NCBI RefSeq assembly: GCF_017526105.1
Contig: NZ_CP071839.1
Location: forward strand, 3,090,501 to 3,154,500
Length of the DNA stretch: 64,000 bases
Source of the DNA: Streptomyces cyanogenus
GTDB taxonomy: Bacteria; Actinomycetota; Actinomycetes; Streptomycetales; Streptomycetaceae
Direction of reading: 5' to 3'
Both the position numbers and the translations under genes were made by a program. Positions 1 through 10,948 of this stretch are shown piece by piece. Below the pieces are notes generated by a model. That model worked only from the letters and a program-made list of their open reading frames with translations. It had not been told where the DNA came from and did not search any database. How positions within the stretch are numbered: position 1 is the stretch's first letter; every line of letters starts with the position of its first letter.

Positions 1-1
1 C

Positions 2-1159
2 TCGACCGCGGCCGTGGCCTGCGACCACTACCACCGCTACCGCGAGGACGTGGCCCTCCTCGCCGGTCTCGGCGTGGACGCGTACCGCTTCTCGGTCTCC
101 TGGCCCCGGGTGAACTCCCCCGGCGGCCTGGACTTCTACGACCGCCTGGTGGACGAGCTGTGCGCGGCGGGCGTCCGGCCGGTCCCGACCCTCTTCCACT
201 GGGACCTGCCGGCCGCGCTGGACTGGCTGGACCGGGACACGGCGGCCCGCTTCGCCGACCACGTGACGGTGGTCGCGGACCGGCTCGGCGACCGGGTGCA
301 GAAGTGGATCACCCTCAACGAGCCGGCGGAACACACCCTGCTGGGGCACGCCCTGGGCGCCCACGCCCCCGGCCGGCAGCTGCTCTTCGACGCGCTCCCC
401 GTCGCCCACCACCAGCTGCTCGCCCACGGACTGGCCGTACGGGCGCTGCGCGCGGCCGGTGCGCGCGACGTCGGCATCGCCAACTCCCACGGCCCGACCT
501 GGCCCGCCTCGCCGGAGCAGGCGGACCTGGAGGCGGCCGGCTTCTACGACGTCCTGCTCAACCGCCTGTTCGCCGAGCCGGTCATCCTGGGCGCCTATCC
601 CGAGGGCATGGGGGACCTGATGCCGGGGGACGTCGAGTCCGACCTGAAGGTGATCGCCGAGCCGGTCGACTGGTACGGCGTGAACTACTACGCCCCGACG
701 CGGGTGGGCGCCCCGCAGGGCGGCCCGACCGAGTTCGGCGGACTGACGATGCCGGCCGGACTGCCCTTCTCCGTGCGGGAGATCGAGGGCCGGCCGGTGA
801 CCGACTTCGGCTGGCCGGTCGTGCCCGAGGGGCTGACGGAACTGCTCACCGGCTTCCGCGAGCGGTACGGCGACCGGCTCCCGCCCCTCGTCATCACCGA
901 GAACGGCTGCTCCTACGACGGCATCGACGACCAGGACCGGATCGCCTACCTGGACGCCCACATCCGCGCCCTGCACCGGGCCGTCGAGGCCGGCGTCGAC
1001 GTGCGCGGCTACTTCGTGTGGTCCCTGCTGGACAACTTCGAGTGGGCCGAGGGCTACGCCCGCCGGTTCGGCCTGGTGCACGTCGACTACGCCACGCTGG
1101 ACCGTACGCCCAAGGCCTCCTACCACTGGTTCCGGGAGCTGCTGCGGGCGCAGCGATGA
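2..1159 (+). CDS. beta-glucosidase, glycoside hydrolase family 1 (5' end outside window)
   Basis: Retaining GH1 enzyme expected to hydrolyse beta-glucosides or cellobiose-type sugars. The reading frame is open to the left edge and begins inside the family motif VACDHYHRYREDV, so roughly the first 60-80 residues lie outside the window. The acid/base glutamate is in TLNEP (near nt 314-328) and the nucleophile in ITENG (near nt 892-906). The C-terminal GH1 signature SLLDNFEWAEGY is present. No signal peptide can be judged. It overlaps the following MFS permease gene by 4 bases (ATGA), suggesting coupled translation and a shared uptake-and-cleavage role. Exact sugar specificity cannot be read from sequence. 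Confidence 0.93.
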   Translation, partial: STAAVACDHYHRYREDVALLAGLGVDAYRFSVSWPRVNSPGGLDFYDRLVDELCAAGVRPVPTLFHWDLPAALDWLDRDTAARFADHVTVVADRLGDRVQKWITLNEPAEHTLLGHALGAHAPGRQLLFDALPVAHHQLLAHGLAVRALRAAGARDVGIANSHGPTWPASPEQADLEAAGFYDVLLNRLFAEPVILGAYPEGMGDLMPGDVESDLKVIAEPVDWYGVNYYAPTRVGAPQGGPTEFGGLTMPAGLPFSVREIEGRPVTDFGWPVVPEGLTELLTGFRERYGDRLPPLVITENGCSYDGIDDQDRIAYLDAHIRALHRAVEAGVDVRGYFVWSLLDNFEWAEGYARRFGLVHVDYATLDRTPKASYHWFRELLRAQR

Positions 1160-2412
1160 CCACCGCCCGTTCCCCGGCCGCCGCCCTCGCCGAGCCGGCC
1201 GAACCGGTCGGCCGGGGCTGGACGGCGGCGCTGGCGCTGGCCAACGGGGCGATCTGGGTGGGCTGGTTCGGTCCGCTGCAGATCCTGCTCCCCGCCCAGG
1301 CGCAGGACTTCGCGCCCGGCTCCGGGATGTCGAAGGAGACGCTGCTGGCGTGGGTGACGGGCGCCGGCGCGGTGGTCTCACTGCTCGCGAACCCGCTCTT
1401 CGGCGCCCTGTCCGACCGGACGACCGCGCGGCGGGGGCGCCGTACCCCGTGGATCGTGGCCGGGTCGGCCGGCGGTGCGCTGTCGTTGCTGCTGCTCGCG
1501 GGCGCGGGCGGGACGTGGTCGATGGCGGCGGGCTGGTGCCTGGCGCAGCTCACGCTGAACGCGGCCTTCGCCGCGGTCACGGCGGCCGTCCCGGACCGGG
1601 TGCCGCGGCGCCGGCGGGGCGCGGTGGGCGGCTGGCTGGGCGCGGCCCAGATCCTGGGCGTGGTCGGCGGGACGGGCCTGGCCGCGGCGGCGGGCGGGAC
1701 CGGGGCCGGGTACGCGGCGTGCGCGGTGTTCACCGTCGTGGGGGTGGCGCCGTACGTCCTGCGCCACGCGGACCTGCGGCTGGCGCGGGAGGACCGGCCG
1801 CCCTGGTCCTGGCGGGGGTTCCTCGCCGGGTTCCGGCTGAGCCCGCGCCGGTACCCCGACCTGGGCTGGGCCTGGCTGACCCGCTTCCTGATCAACCTCG
1901 GCAACTCGCTGGTCCTGCTGTACCTCCTGTACTACCTGCGCGACGGCCTGCACCGCTCCGACCCCGAGCGGGGCGTGCTGATCCTGACGGCCGTCAACAG
2001 TCTGACGCTGCTGGCGACCGTCGTGGCCGGCGGGGTGTGGTCGGACCGGGTGGGCCGGCGCAAGCCGTTCGTGGTGTGGTCGGGCGTGCTGATGGCTCTC
2101 GCCACGGCGGTCCTGGCCGGCTGGCAGACCTGGCCGGGCGCGATCGTGGCGGCGGCCGTGCTCGGTGTGGGCTTCGGGGTGTTCACGTCCGTCGACTTCG
2201 CGCTGATGACGGACGTCCTGCCGACGGCGCTGCACCGGGGCAAGGACCTCGGCGTGCTGAACGTGGCCAACGCCCTCCCCCAGGTCGCCGCCCCCGCCCT
2301 CGCGGCGCCGATCGTCACCCACCTCGGCGGCTACCGGGTGCTGTACCTGGTGGCGGCGGCCATCGGGCTGGGCGGGGCGGTGCTGGTGGGGCGGATCAGA
2401 GGGGTCGACTAG
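1156..2412 (+). CDS. MFS transporter, probable sugar permease
   Basis: A 418-residue integral membrane protein with about 12 predicted transmembrane segments. The MFS loop signature appears as GALSDRTTARRGRR (around residues 81-94) and is echoed in the second half as GVWSDRVGRRKP. The start ATG overlaps the stop of the beta-glucosidase gene (ATGA), which fixes the start and implies cotranslation. By context it probably imports the glycoside cleaved by its neighbour; this is inference. Its stop codon TAG lies in a CTAG tetranucleotide that is also the stop of the convergent oxidoreductase gene. Confidence 0.85.
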   Translation: MTTARSPAAALAEPAEPVGRGWTAALALANGAIWVGWFGPLQILLPAQAQDFAPGSGMSKETLLAWVTGAGAVVSLLANPLFGALSDRTTARRGRRTPWIVAGSAGGALSLLLLAGAGGTWSMAAGWCLAQLTLNAAFAAVTAAVPDRVPRRRRGAVGGWLGAAQILGVVGGTGLAAAAGGTGAGYAACAVFTVVGVAPYVLRHADLRLAREDRPPWSWRGFLAGFRLSPRRYPDLGWAWLTRFLINLGNSLVLLYLLYYLRDGLHRSDPERGVLILTAVNSLTLLATVVAGGVWSDRVGRRKPFVVWSGVLMALATAVLAGWQTWPGAIVAAAVLGVGFGVFTSVDFALMTDVLPTALHRGKDLGVLNVANALPQVAAPALAAPIVTHLGGYRVLYLVAAAIGLGGAVLVGRIRGVD

Positions 2413-3257
2413 AGCGCCCCGGCGTCGCGGGCGCTCCACAGGGTCGGGAAGTACGGCCGGTAGCCCAGTTCGCGGCGGATGCGGTCGGTGGAGGCGATGC
2501 CGTACCAGGGATCGGGGTCGGGGCCGTCCGCCGGCGGCTCCAGGCCGAGGAGCCGGTGGACCTCCAGCACCGTGACCGGGGCGTCGTCGGCGACGTTGTA
2601 GATCCGGCCGTCGGCGCCGGGGGCATGCAGCAGGCGCAGCAGGCCCTGGGCGGCATCGGCGACGTGCACGAGCTGGAAGACGCGCTTGGTGGCGGGCCAG
2701 TCGGCGATCTGCCGGGTGGCGTTGGCCAGGTGCGGGTCGCCCTCGCCGTAGACGAAGGCGAGCCGGCCCACCCGCACGTCCAGCCCGTCCAGCGCCAGCA
2801 GCCCGCGCTCGGCCTCCACCTTGGACTCCGGGTACGTCATCCACAGCGGGCCGCCCGGGACGGTCGGGTCGTCCTCGATGTGCGGCCGGCCGCGCCCCGT
2901 GCCGTACACCAGGATGGTGCTGGCCTGCACGAACCGCCGTACGCCGGAGGCGACGGCCGCCCGGCCCAGCTCCAGGGCGGCATCGCGGTTGACGGCGCGC
3001 ATCTCCTCGTCCGGCACGCCCCGGAAGGAGGCCGCGATGTTGACGACGGCGTCCGCTCCGGCGAGCGCCTTGCCGAGGACGTCGGTGTCGCGCAGGTCGC
3101 CGACGACGACCTCGGCGCCGCGGTCGGCGAGGGCGGCGGCGCGGGACTCGTCGCGCACGATCACCCGGACCTGTTCGTCGGGGCGGGCCTGGGCGAGCAG
3201 CCGGGGGACGAAACCGCGTCCCACCTGTCCGGTGGCGCCGGTGACCAGGGTCAGCAT
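2409..3257 (-). CDS. NAD(P)-dependent epimerase/dehydratase family protein
   Basis: An extended short-chain dehydrogenase-type protein of 282 residues. The N-terminal dinucleotide fold carries TGATGQVGRGF (residues about 6-16). The motif YPESKVEAER gives the YxxxK catalytic pair, and an upstream serine is in the ASTILVYG stretch. The ATG at 3257 is preceded by a GAGGAG ribosome site, so longer upstream extensions of the frame are rejected. It is divergently transcribed from an XRE regulator across about 155 bases, a common arrangement for a regulator and its target. The substrate is unknown; NAD(P)-linked sugar or steroid-like reductases are the closest general family. Confidence 0.8.
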   Translation of the reverse strand: MLTLVTGATGQVGRGFVPRLLAQARPDEQVRVIVRDESRAAALADRGAEVVVGDLRDTDVLGKALAGADAVVNIAASFRGVPDEEMRAVNRDAALELGRAAVASGVRRFVQASTILVYGTGRGRPHIEDDPTVPGGPLWMTYPESKVEAERGLLALDGLDVRVGRLAFVYGEGDPHLANATRQIADWPATKRVFQLVHVADAAQGLLRLLHAPGADGRIYNVADDAPVTVLEVHRLLGLEPPADGPDPDPWYGIASTDRIRRELGYRPYFPTLWSARDAGAL

Positions 3258-3412
3258 GGTGGTGCTCCTCTCGATCGGAACCCGTCCGGATGTCGTCCGG
3301 ATCCGTGGGGTGCACCCAGCGTCGGCCGCGGGCCGGGGCGGCGGGAGAGACCTTCCGATCGGGGGATCGGCAGTCCCTGGATAAGCCGGCCGGGCTGCCC
3401 CACGCTTGTGGG

Positions 3413-4267
3413 GTGAACCGAGCCGAACTCGCCGACTTCCTGCGCCGTGGCCGCGCCCGGCTGGAACCGTTCGACGTGGGCCTCCCGCCCGGCGCCCGGC
3501 GCCGTACGCCCGGGCTGCGCCGGGAGGAGGTGGCGTCGCTGGCCGGGATGTCGGTCGACTACTACACGCGGCTGGAGCAGCGCCGGGGCCCGCGGCCGTC
3601 CCGTCAGATGCTGACGGCGCTGGCGCGTGCGCTGCGCCTGACCGACGACGAACGGGACCACCTGTTCCACCTGGTGGGCGAGGAGCCGCCGCGCCGGGAC
3701 GCGGCCTCGGCGCACGTCCGGCCCGGCCTGCTGCTGGTCCTGGACCGGCTGTACGACTCACCGGCGCAGGTGGTCACGGACTGCGGGGAGGTGCTGGCGC
3801 AGAACGCGCTGGCCAAGGCGCTGGTGGGGGACGCGTCCGCCCGTCCGCCGCGGGAGCGGAACCTGACCCGGCGGTTCTTCCTGGACCCCACGGCGCGCGA
3901 CCTCTTCCCGCCCGAGGACCTTCCGGCCCACGCCCGGGACCACGTGGCCAACCTCCGCGCGGTGGCCGCGGCCCGCCCCGACGACCCGGAACCCGCCGCC
4001 CTGGTGGCCGAACTCCGTGCGGAGAGCGAGGAGTTCGCCCGGCTCTGGGAGGAGCACGAGGTGTCCCTGCGCCGCCCGCGCGCGAAGCGCTTCCGGCACC
4101 CGGTGGTGGGCCTGCTGGAGCTGGAGTGCGAGGTCCTGCTGAGTCACCAGAGCCACCACCAGCTCATCATCCACACGGCCCGCCCCGGCACCGAGTCGCA
4201 CGACAGACTCCGCCTGCTGAGGGTGGTGGGCCTCCAGGACCTGACCCCCCGGAGCACCGCCGGCTAG
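3413..4267 (+). CDS. XRE/MmyB-type helix-turn-helix regulator
   Basis: A 284-residue regulator with an N-terminal XRE helix-turn-helix (LRREEVASLAGMSVDYYTRL, residues about 32-51). A C-terminal MmyB-like ligand-binding region is recognisable by its QNALAKAL and REFF-like segment (LTRRFFLDP). The GTG start immediately precedes NRAELADFL, the usual beginning of this family, so the earlier in-frame ATG at 3290 is unlikely. It is divergent from the oxidoreductase gene and probably controls it. Such Streptomyces regulators are usually neighbours of a reductase or MFS gene they repress. Its TAG stop is shared in CTAG with the convergent era gene. Confidence 0.82.
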   Translation: MNRAELADFLRRGRARLEPFDVGLPPGARRRTPGLRREEVASLAGMSVDYYTRLEQRRGPRPSRQMLTALARALRLTDDERDHLFHLVGEEPPRRDAASAHVRPGLLLVLDRLYDSPAQVVTDCGEVLAQNALAKALVGDASARPPRERNLTRRFFLDPTARDLFPPEDLPAHARDHVANLRAVAAARPDDPEPAALVAELRAESEEFARLWEEHEVSLRRPRAKRFRHPVVGLLELECEVLLSHQSHHQLIIHTARPGTESHDRLRLLRVVGLQDLTPRSTAG

Positions 4268-5217
4268 AACCCCAGCCTGCGCAGCTGCTTCGGGTCCCGC
4301 TGCCAGTCCTTGGCGACCTTCACGTGCAGGTCGAGGAAGACGGGGGTGCCGAGGAGGGCCTCGATGTGCTTGCGGGACTTGATGCCGACCTCCTTCAGGC
4401 GCTTGCCCTTGGGGCCGATGATGATGCCCTTCTGGCTGGGGCGCTCGATGTAGACGTTGGCGTGGATGTCCAGCAGCGGCTTGTCCGCCGGCCGGTCCTC
4501 ACGCGGCAGCATCTCCTCCACGACCACCGCGATGGAGTGCGGCAGCTCGTCGCGGACACCCTCCAGCGCCGCCTCGCGGATGAGTTCCGCGATCATGACC
4601 TGCTCGGGCTCGTCGGTGAGGTCGCCCTCGGGGTAGAGCGCCGGGCCCTCGGGCAGCATCGGGATCAGCAGGTCCGCCAGCAGGTCGACCTGCTTGTTCG
4701 CGGTCGCCGACACCGGGACGATCTGCGCCCACTCGATGCCCAGTTCCTTGCCCAGCTGGTCGATCGCGATCAGCTGCTCGGCCAGGGTCTTGGAGTCGAC
4801 CAGGTCGGTCTTGGTGACGATGGCGACCTTCGGGGACTTGCGGATCCCGGCCAGCTCCTTGGCGATGAAGCGGTCGCCGGGCCCGATCTTCTCGTTCGCC
4901 GGCAGACAGAAGCCGATCACGTCGACCTCGGCCCACGTCGTCCGCACGACGTCGTTGAGCCGCTCGCCGAGCAGCGTGCGCGGCTTGTGCAGTCCCGGCG
5001 TGTCCACCAGGATCAGCTGGGCGTCCGGCCGGTGCACGATCCCGCGCACGGTGTGCCGGGTCGTCTGCGGCTGGTTGGCGGTGATCGCCACCTTCTGCCC
5101 GACCAGAGCGTTCGTGAGGGTGGACTTGCCCGCGTTGGGGCGGCCCACGAAGCAGGCGAAGCCGGCGCGGTGGGCGGCCTCGGCCGGCTGCTCGGAAGAC
5201 TGCGTACGAACACTCAT
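4264..5217 (-). CDS. era: GTPase Era, ribosome assembly factor
   Basis: Era binds the 3' end of 16S rRNA and helps 30S subunit maturation. The 317-residue protein has the G1 loop GRPNAGKST (near residue 25), G2 threonines in PQTTRHT, G3 DTPG and G4 TKTD. The C-terminal KH domain contains IIGPKGKRLKEVG. Length fits the family. I chose the ATG at 5217 (MSVRTQSSEQ) because AGGGA lies about 10 bases upstream; an ATG three codons earlier (5226) sits almost on that site. Downstream it converges on the XRE gene with a 4-base overlap. Confidence 0.96.
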   Translation of the reverse strand: MSVRTQSSEQPAEAAHRAGFACFVGRPNAGKSTLTNALVGQKVAITANQPQTTRHTVRGIVHRPDAQLILVDTPGLHKPRTLLGERLNDVVRTTWAEVDVIGFCLPANEKIGPGDRFIAKELAGIRKSPKVAIVTKTDLVDSKTLAEQLIAIDQLGKELGIEWAQIVPVSATANKQVDLLADLLIPMLPEGPALYPEGDLTDEPEQVMIAELIREAALEGVRDELPHSIAVVVEEMLPREDRPADKPLLDIHANVYIERPSQKGIIIGPKGKRLKEVGIKSRKHIEALLGTPVFLDLHVKVAKDWQRDPKQLRRLGF

Positions 5218-5306
5218 GGCGTTCATTGTCCCTGATCCACGAGGCTCCGCCGCACAGCCCCGGCGCACCGCCCCTCCCGGTGAGCTTCCGGAAACCCGCC
5301 CGCAAC

Positions 5307-5344
5307 GAAACGTCACGGAAACACACCCGTACGCGACCGGAAAC
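5307..5344 (+). promoter_or_regulatory. candidate GlnR box upstream of the ammonium transporter gene
   Basis: Four 5-base elements are spaced exactly 11 bases apart: GAAAC (5307), GAAAC (5318), GTACG (5329) and GAAAC (5340). This fits the known actinobacterial GlnR pattern gTnAc-n6-GaAAc repeated twice. Both b-sites are perfect; the first a-site has one mismatch and the second has two. It ends about 48 bases before the transporter start codon. GlnR control is inference from the pattern and from the nature of the downstream genes. Confidence 0.6.
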
Positions 5345-5364
5345 GCACACCGGTGACCCTCTGA

Positions 5365-7957
<2,593 letters not shown>

Positions 7958-8016
7958 GGGTGCGGACCCCTACGGACGAGGGACAGGGGAACGGGCGGGT
8001 GCGGACGCCCGCACGC

Positions 8017-9345
8017 TCAGGTAAGCGTCAGCGTGAGCACGCCGGAGTACGCGCCGGGAGGCGTGAACGCCGGTACGTCCAGGGAGAGCCGGGCGTCGAC
8101 GGTGAACTCGCCGCCGGTGAGCGTGCCGTTGGCGGTGGAGGCGAGGGTCGCGCCCGCGCTGCCCACGGTGCCCGCCGAACCGGCCTTGCAGGTGCTGGGG
8201 CTGCCCGGCTTGGTCGCGCAGGCCGGTGTCCAGCTCAGCTTGCCGGCGTCGATCTTGGCGCCGGGGCCGGTGAAGTCGGTGACCTTGCCGGTCAGGGACC
8301 AGCCCGCGGGCCCGCCGCGGAAGTCCTTGACGGTCACCGTGTTCAGGCTGCCGGTGGAGGCCCCGCCCCGGCCGAAGTCGACGCCCGACAGGGCGACGGA
8401 GTCCCCGGCCTGGGACATGGACAGGGTGCCCGCCTTGACGGTGGTGGTCAGCTTCTGGCTGCCGGCCGGGACGGGCGTGTTGTCGTTGACGACGTAGGCC
8501 GCGGGCCCGGCGCCCTTGTCCGGGTTCCAGGAGCCGCCCTCGTAGGCCACGATCCCGGTCGTCGTCCTGTCGTTGACGACGAGGGAGCCGCTGAAGGAGC
8601 CCTGGGCGTTCGCGGTCACGGTCGCGGTGTCCGCGGTCTGCTTGTCGCCGGCCCGCCCGGCCAGGGTGACGGTCGCGCCCGGCGTGAAGTTCGTCCCGCT
8701 CACGGTCACACCGGTCCCGGGGTCACCGGAGGCCGAACCGAGCGAGATGGCCCGGGTGTTGGCCGGGGTGCCGTCGGTCGCGGTGACGGTCTGCGAGACC
8801 GGGGCGGGCGGGGTGATGACCGTGCACGGGGTGTCCAGCTCCAGGATGTAGCTGGTGTGGATGTTGTAGTCGCCGGGCGAGAGGGTGATCTGGCCGGCCT
8901 TCGTGACGGTGAAGGTGCCGGTCATGGAGAAGGACGGGAAGGCGGCCTTCCCGGGCACCGGCGGATTCTTCTTCGGTCCGGTGACGGTGACATCCCCGCT
9001 CTGCGCGCCACCGAGGGTGACCTTGCCGGTCGGGGTCATGATGTCGGCCGGCAGGGCCAGGTCGGTGGGGTTGCTGGCGGCGGCCGTGACCACGGTGTAG
9101 GTCACGGTGACCGTGTCGCCGACCTTCGGACCGGTCTTGTCCACCGAGACGTTCGCGGTGGTGGTGCCGTCGATGGGCGGGATGCCCGCGACGGCCGGGG
9201 GGATGCAGTGCGTGGCGAAGTCCACGTTCGTTCCGGCGGCGCCGGCCGGACAGGCCAGCGCGCCGCCCGCGGTGACCGCGAGCGCGGCCGACCCGAACAG
9301 TGACGCCCAGCGCCACCGTCGGGCTCTTCGGGGTGTCGGACCCAT
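8017..9345 (-). CDS. secreted WxL-domain-like surface protein
   Basis: A 442-residue exported protein. The N-terminus MGPTPRRARRWRW is followed by a hydrophobic core and a cleavage site near AGA-AG; a strong AGGAGG precedes the ATG. The middle carries Thr/Gly-rich beta repeats, including a TIG/IPT-like stretch (SGDPGTGVTVSGTNFTPG, about residue 205). The C-terminal 160 residues match WxL-domain hallmarks: VTVKDFRG, then GWSLTGKVTDF (the WxL triplet is WSL), and a terminal LSLDVPAFTPPGAYSGVLTL followed by TLT. The second Trp is replaced by Leu. Such domains bind peptidoglycan non-covalently in Firmicutes. It probably partners the DUF916-type protein encoded downstream; function is otherwise unknown. 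Confidence 0.65.
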   Translation of the reverse strand: MGPTPRRARRWRWASLFGSAALAVTAGGALACPAGAAGTNVDFATHCIPPAVAGIPPIDGTTTANVSVDKTGPKVGDTVTVTYTVVTAAASNPTDLALPADIMTPTGKVTLGGAQSGDVTVTGPKKNPPVPGKAAFPSFSMTGTFTVTKAGQITLSPGDYNIHTSYILELDTPCTVITPPAPVSQTVTATDGTPANTRAISLGSASGDPGTGVTVSGTNFTPGATVTLAGRAGDKQTADTATVTANAQGSFSGSLVVNDRTTTGIVAYEGGSWNPDKGAGPAAYVVNDNTPVPAGSQKLTTTVKAGTLSMSQAGDSVALSGVDFGRGGASTGSLNTVTVKDFRGGPAGWSLTGKVTDFTGPGAKIDAGKLSWTPACATKPGSPSTCKAGSAGTVGSAGATLASTANGTLTGGEFTVDARLSLDVPAFTPPGAYSGVLTLTLT

Positions 9346-9432
9346 GGGCCCCCTCCTGAGGGTTGCGGGCGCAGCGGCTCATCTGCGCCGACAGGGGGCA
9401 TTGATGTGGAGCCGGGGTGAGAAGTCAATGGA

Positions 9433-9474
9433 GATGCCGCAGAAACCTGACGGATCATCAGTTTCTGCGGCATC
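9433..9474 (-). terminator. perfect 14-bp stem-loop between two exported-protein genes
   Basis: GATGCCGCAGAAAC (9433-9446) pairs with its exact complement at 9461-9474 around a 14-base loop. It follows the stop of the small secreted protein gene (9497) and precedes the WxL-like gene on the same strand, so it probably ends the upstream transcript. There is no U-run, which is usual in Streptomyces. The loop also contains a CTGACGGATCATC motif repeated upstream of the small gene. Confidence 0.6.
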
Positions 9475-9496
9475 CGGAACAGATCGCTCAGTTCAG

Positions 9497-9973
9497 TCAG
9501 TCGAAGACGAACGGCCCGGGTGACTGCTTACCGGTCGCCTTACAGGTGACGTTGACCCCGAAGATCGTCATCTGCAGCGACCCGCCGTAAGCCTCCAGGC
9601 TGTCACCGGGGGCCACGGTGCCGCTGAGCGGGCCGGCACTGACCGGGTCACCGGCGGCCATCGCCGGGTTCTTCGTCCCGGTGAAGACGGTGGTGCCGCC
9701 ACTGGCCTTGACCAGGGTGAGCTTGGAGGTGATGGAGTCCGCCGCCACCGCGACCGGTGCCTTGACCGCGGTGGAGGTGAGGGTGATGGTGGCCGAGGTG
9801 CCGCTCTGGGTGGCGGTGAGGGTGGCCGCGCCACCGCCGAAGAAGCCGCAGCTCGCGTTGATGGTCGCCGTCTGGGGAGTGACGGCGGCCGCGGTGGGCG
9901 CGAAGGCGAGACCGGTGACCGCGAGGGCCCCGGCGGCCAGCGCCGCACCCGTTGCCGTGCGCTTGCCTCTCAT
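9497..9973 (-). CDS. small secreted protein of unknown function
   Basis: A 158-residue exported protein. The signal peptide (MRGKRTATGAALAAGALAV, cleavage near AAA-VT) is followed by an Ala/Thr/Val-rich beta-type domain. Two cysteines (CGFFGGG near residue 43 and VTCKATG near the C-terminus) could form a disulfide. There is no WxL triplet, transmembrane anchor or catalytic motif. I chose the ATG at 9973 because a standard signal peptide begins there; the frame extends upstream without coding character. It lies just upstream of the WxL-like and DUF916-type genes and may belong to the same surface system. Similar Streptomyces proteins are sometimes labelled beta-xylosidase; nothing in this sequence supports that. 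Confidence 0.7.
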   Translation of the reverse strand: MRGKRTATGAALAAGALAVTGLAFAPTAAAVTPQTATINASCGFFGGGAATLTATQSGTSATITLTSTAVKAPVAVAADSITSKLTLVKASGGTTVFTGTKNPAMAAGDPVSAGPLSGTVAPGDSLEAYGGSLQMTIFGVNVTCKATGKQSPGPFVFD

Positions 9974-10158
9974 GGGGATCCGCTTCCCTTCCCTGTGGGG
10001 GATGCCATGTGGGGATGCTCGGAAGGTGCGCCGACGAACGGCAGGCCCGGGCAGGTGGATGCGGCACACTGCGGCGGCGGTGCGGATCTGACGGATCGTC
10101 GGAACTTACGGCTCCATTGATGCGCGAGAGGCAGGCGACGGCAAGGATGAATTCCGGA

Positions 10159-10521
10159 CTACTCTGCGGAGCCGGCCGGGACGGTGAGCTTCACGGCACC
10201 GTCGGGCCCGGCCAGCAGCACCGGCGTCTCGGGTCCCCCGAGATCGGCCACAGCGGCCCGGTCCTCCGGGGCCACCCCCTCCGCCTCGCTCACCACGGCC
10301 GCCGCCTCCAGGGACGCGGCCCCCGACGCCACGGCCATGGCGACCGCCGTCCGCAGCGCGCTCAGCTTCAGCGAGGCGAGTCCCACCGACCCGGCCACGT
10401 ACGTCCGCCCGGTGTCGTCCCGTACGGCCGCCCCCTCGGGCACACCGTTGCGGGCCCGCGCGGAACGGGCCAGGGTGACGATCTTGCGGTCCTCGGGGTC
10501 AAGCGCGTTGCTCTCGGTCAT
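10159..10521 (-). CDS. cytidine-deaminase-fold protein lacking the zinc site
   Basis: A 120-residue protein that aligns with small cytidine deaminases over its centre. YVAGSVGLASLKLSALRTAV corresponds to the region carrying the CAE motif, and VSEAEGVAPEDRAA to the PCxxC region. The zinc cysteines and catalytic glutamate are absent: CAE reads SAL and PCGAC-like reads PEDRA. The fold may be retained but deamination by the usual mechanism is not expected. The start ATG has only a weak ribosome site. It sits 67 bases downstream of the MmcQ/YjbR gene, at the end of the phoH-ybeY-CBS gene run. Its role is unknown. Confidence 0.7.
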   Translation of the reverse strand: MTESNALDPEDRKIVTLARSARARNGVPEGAAVRDDTGRTYVAGSVGLASLKLSALRTAVAMAVASGAASLEAAAVVSEAEGVAPEDRAAVADLGGPETPVLLAGPDGAVKLTVPAGSAE

Positions 10522-10588
10522 GCCCCGAGCATACGAAGTCCCGCCGGCGCCCCGGGCCCGCGCCCCACCGGCCGCGGCCCGCCCCCGG

Positions 10589-10948
10589 TCACGGCCGGTC
10601 CAGCCGCAGCCGCTCCGCCCGCGGCAGACCCGCGACGACGAGGTCGTAGGAGTCCTCGATCAGCTCCCGCACCAGCCGGTCGGGGAGGCCGCCGTCCACG
10701 GTCACGGTGTTCCAGTGCCGCTTGTTCATGTGCCAGCCGGGGACGATCAGCCCCTCGTGCTCGCCGCGCAGCCGGAGCGCGTCCTCCGGGTCGCACTTGA
10801 GGTTCACCGTCAGGGGCCGCGCGTCCAGGTGCGTCAGGGCGAACATCCTGCCCAGCACCTTGAAGACCGAGATCTCCGGACTGAACGGGAAGTCCTCCAC
10901 GACCGCGTTGAAGGACAGGCAGAAGGCACGCAGCTCCTGGGGGGTCAC
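10589..10948 (-). CDS. MmcQ/YjbR family DNA-binding protein
   Basis: A 119-residue protein of the MmcQ/YjbR family, a small fold related to CyaY. Family features seen are the N-terminal VTPQELRAFCLSF, the central FKVLGRMFALTHL, VNLKCDPEDALRLR, and HMNKRHWNTVTVDGGLPD. Binding to DNA is a family-level annotation, not demonstrated for most members. The GTG start overlaps the stop of the upstream CBS-domain gene by 4 bases (GTGA), giving a firm start and indicating translational coupling. Confidence 0.88.
   Translation of the reverse strand: MTPQELRAFCLSFNAVVEDFPFSPEISVFKVLGRMFALTHLDARPLTVNLKCDPEDALRLRGEHEGLIVPGWHMNKRHWNTVTVDGGLPDRLVRELIEDSYDLVVAGLPRAERLRLDRP

Noticed and set aside
9497..9973. 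Beta-xylosidase label used for similar small secreted proteins
   Set aside because: 158 residues, no glycosidase motif; far too short for known beta-xylosidases.
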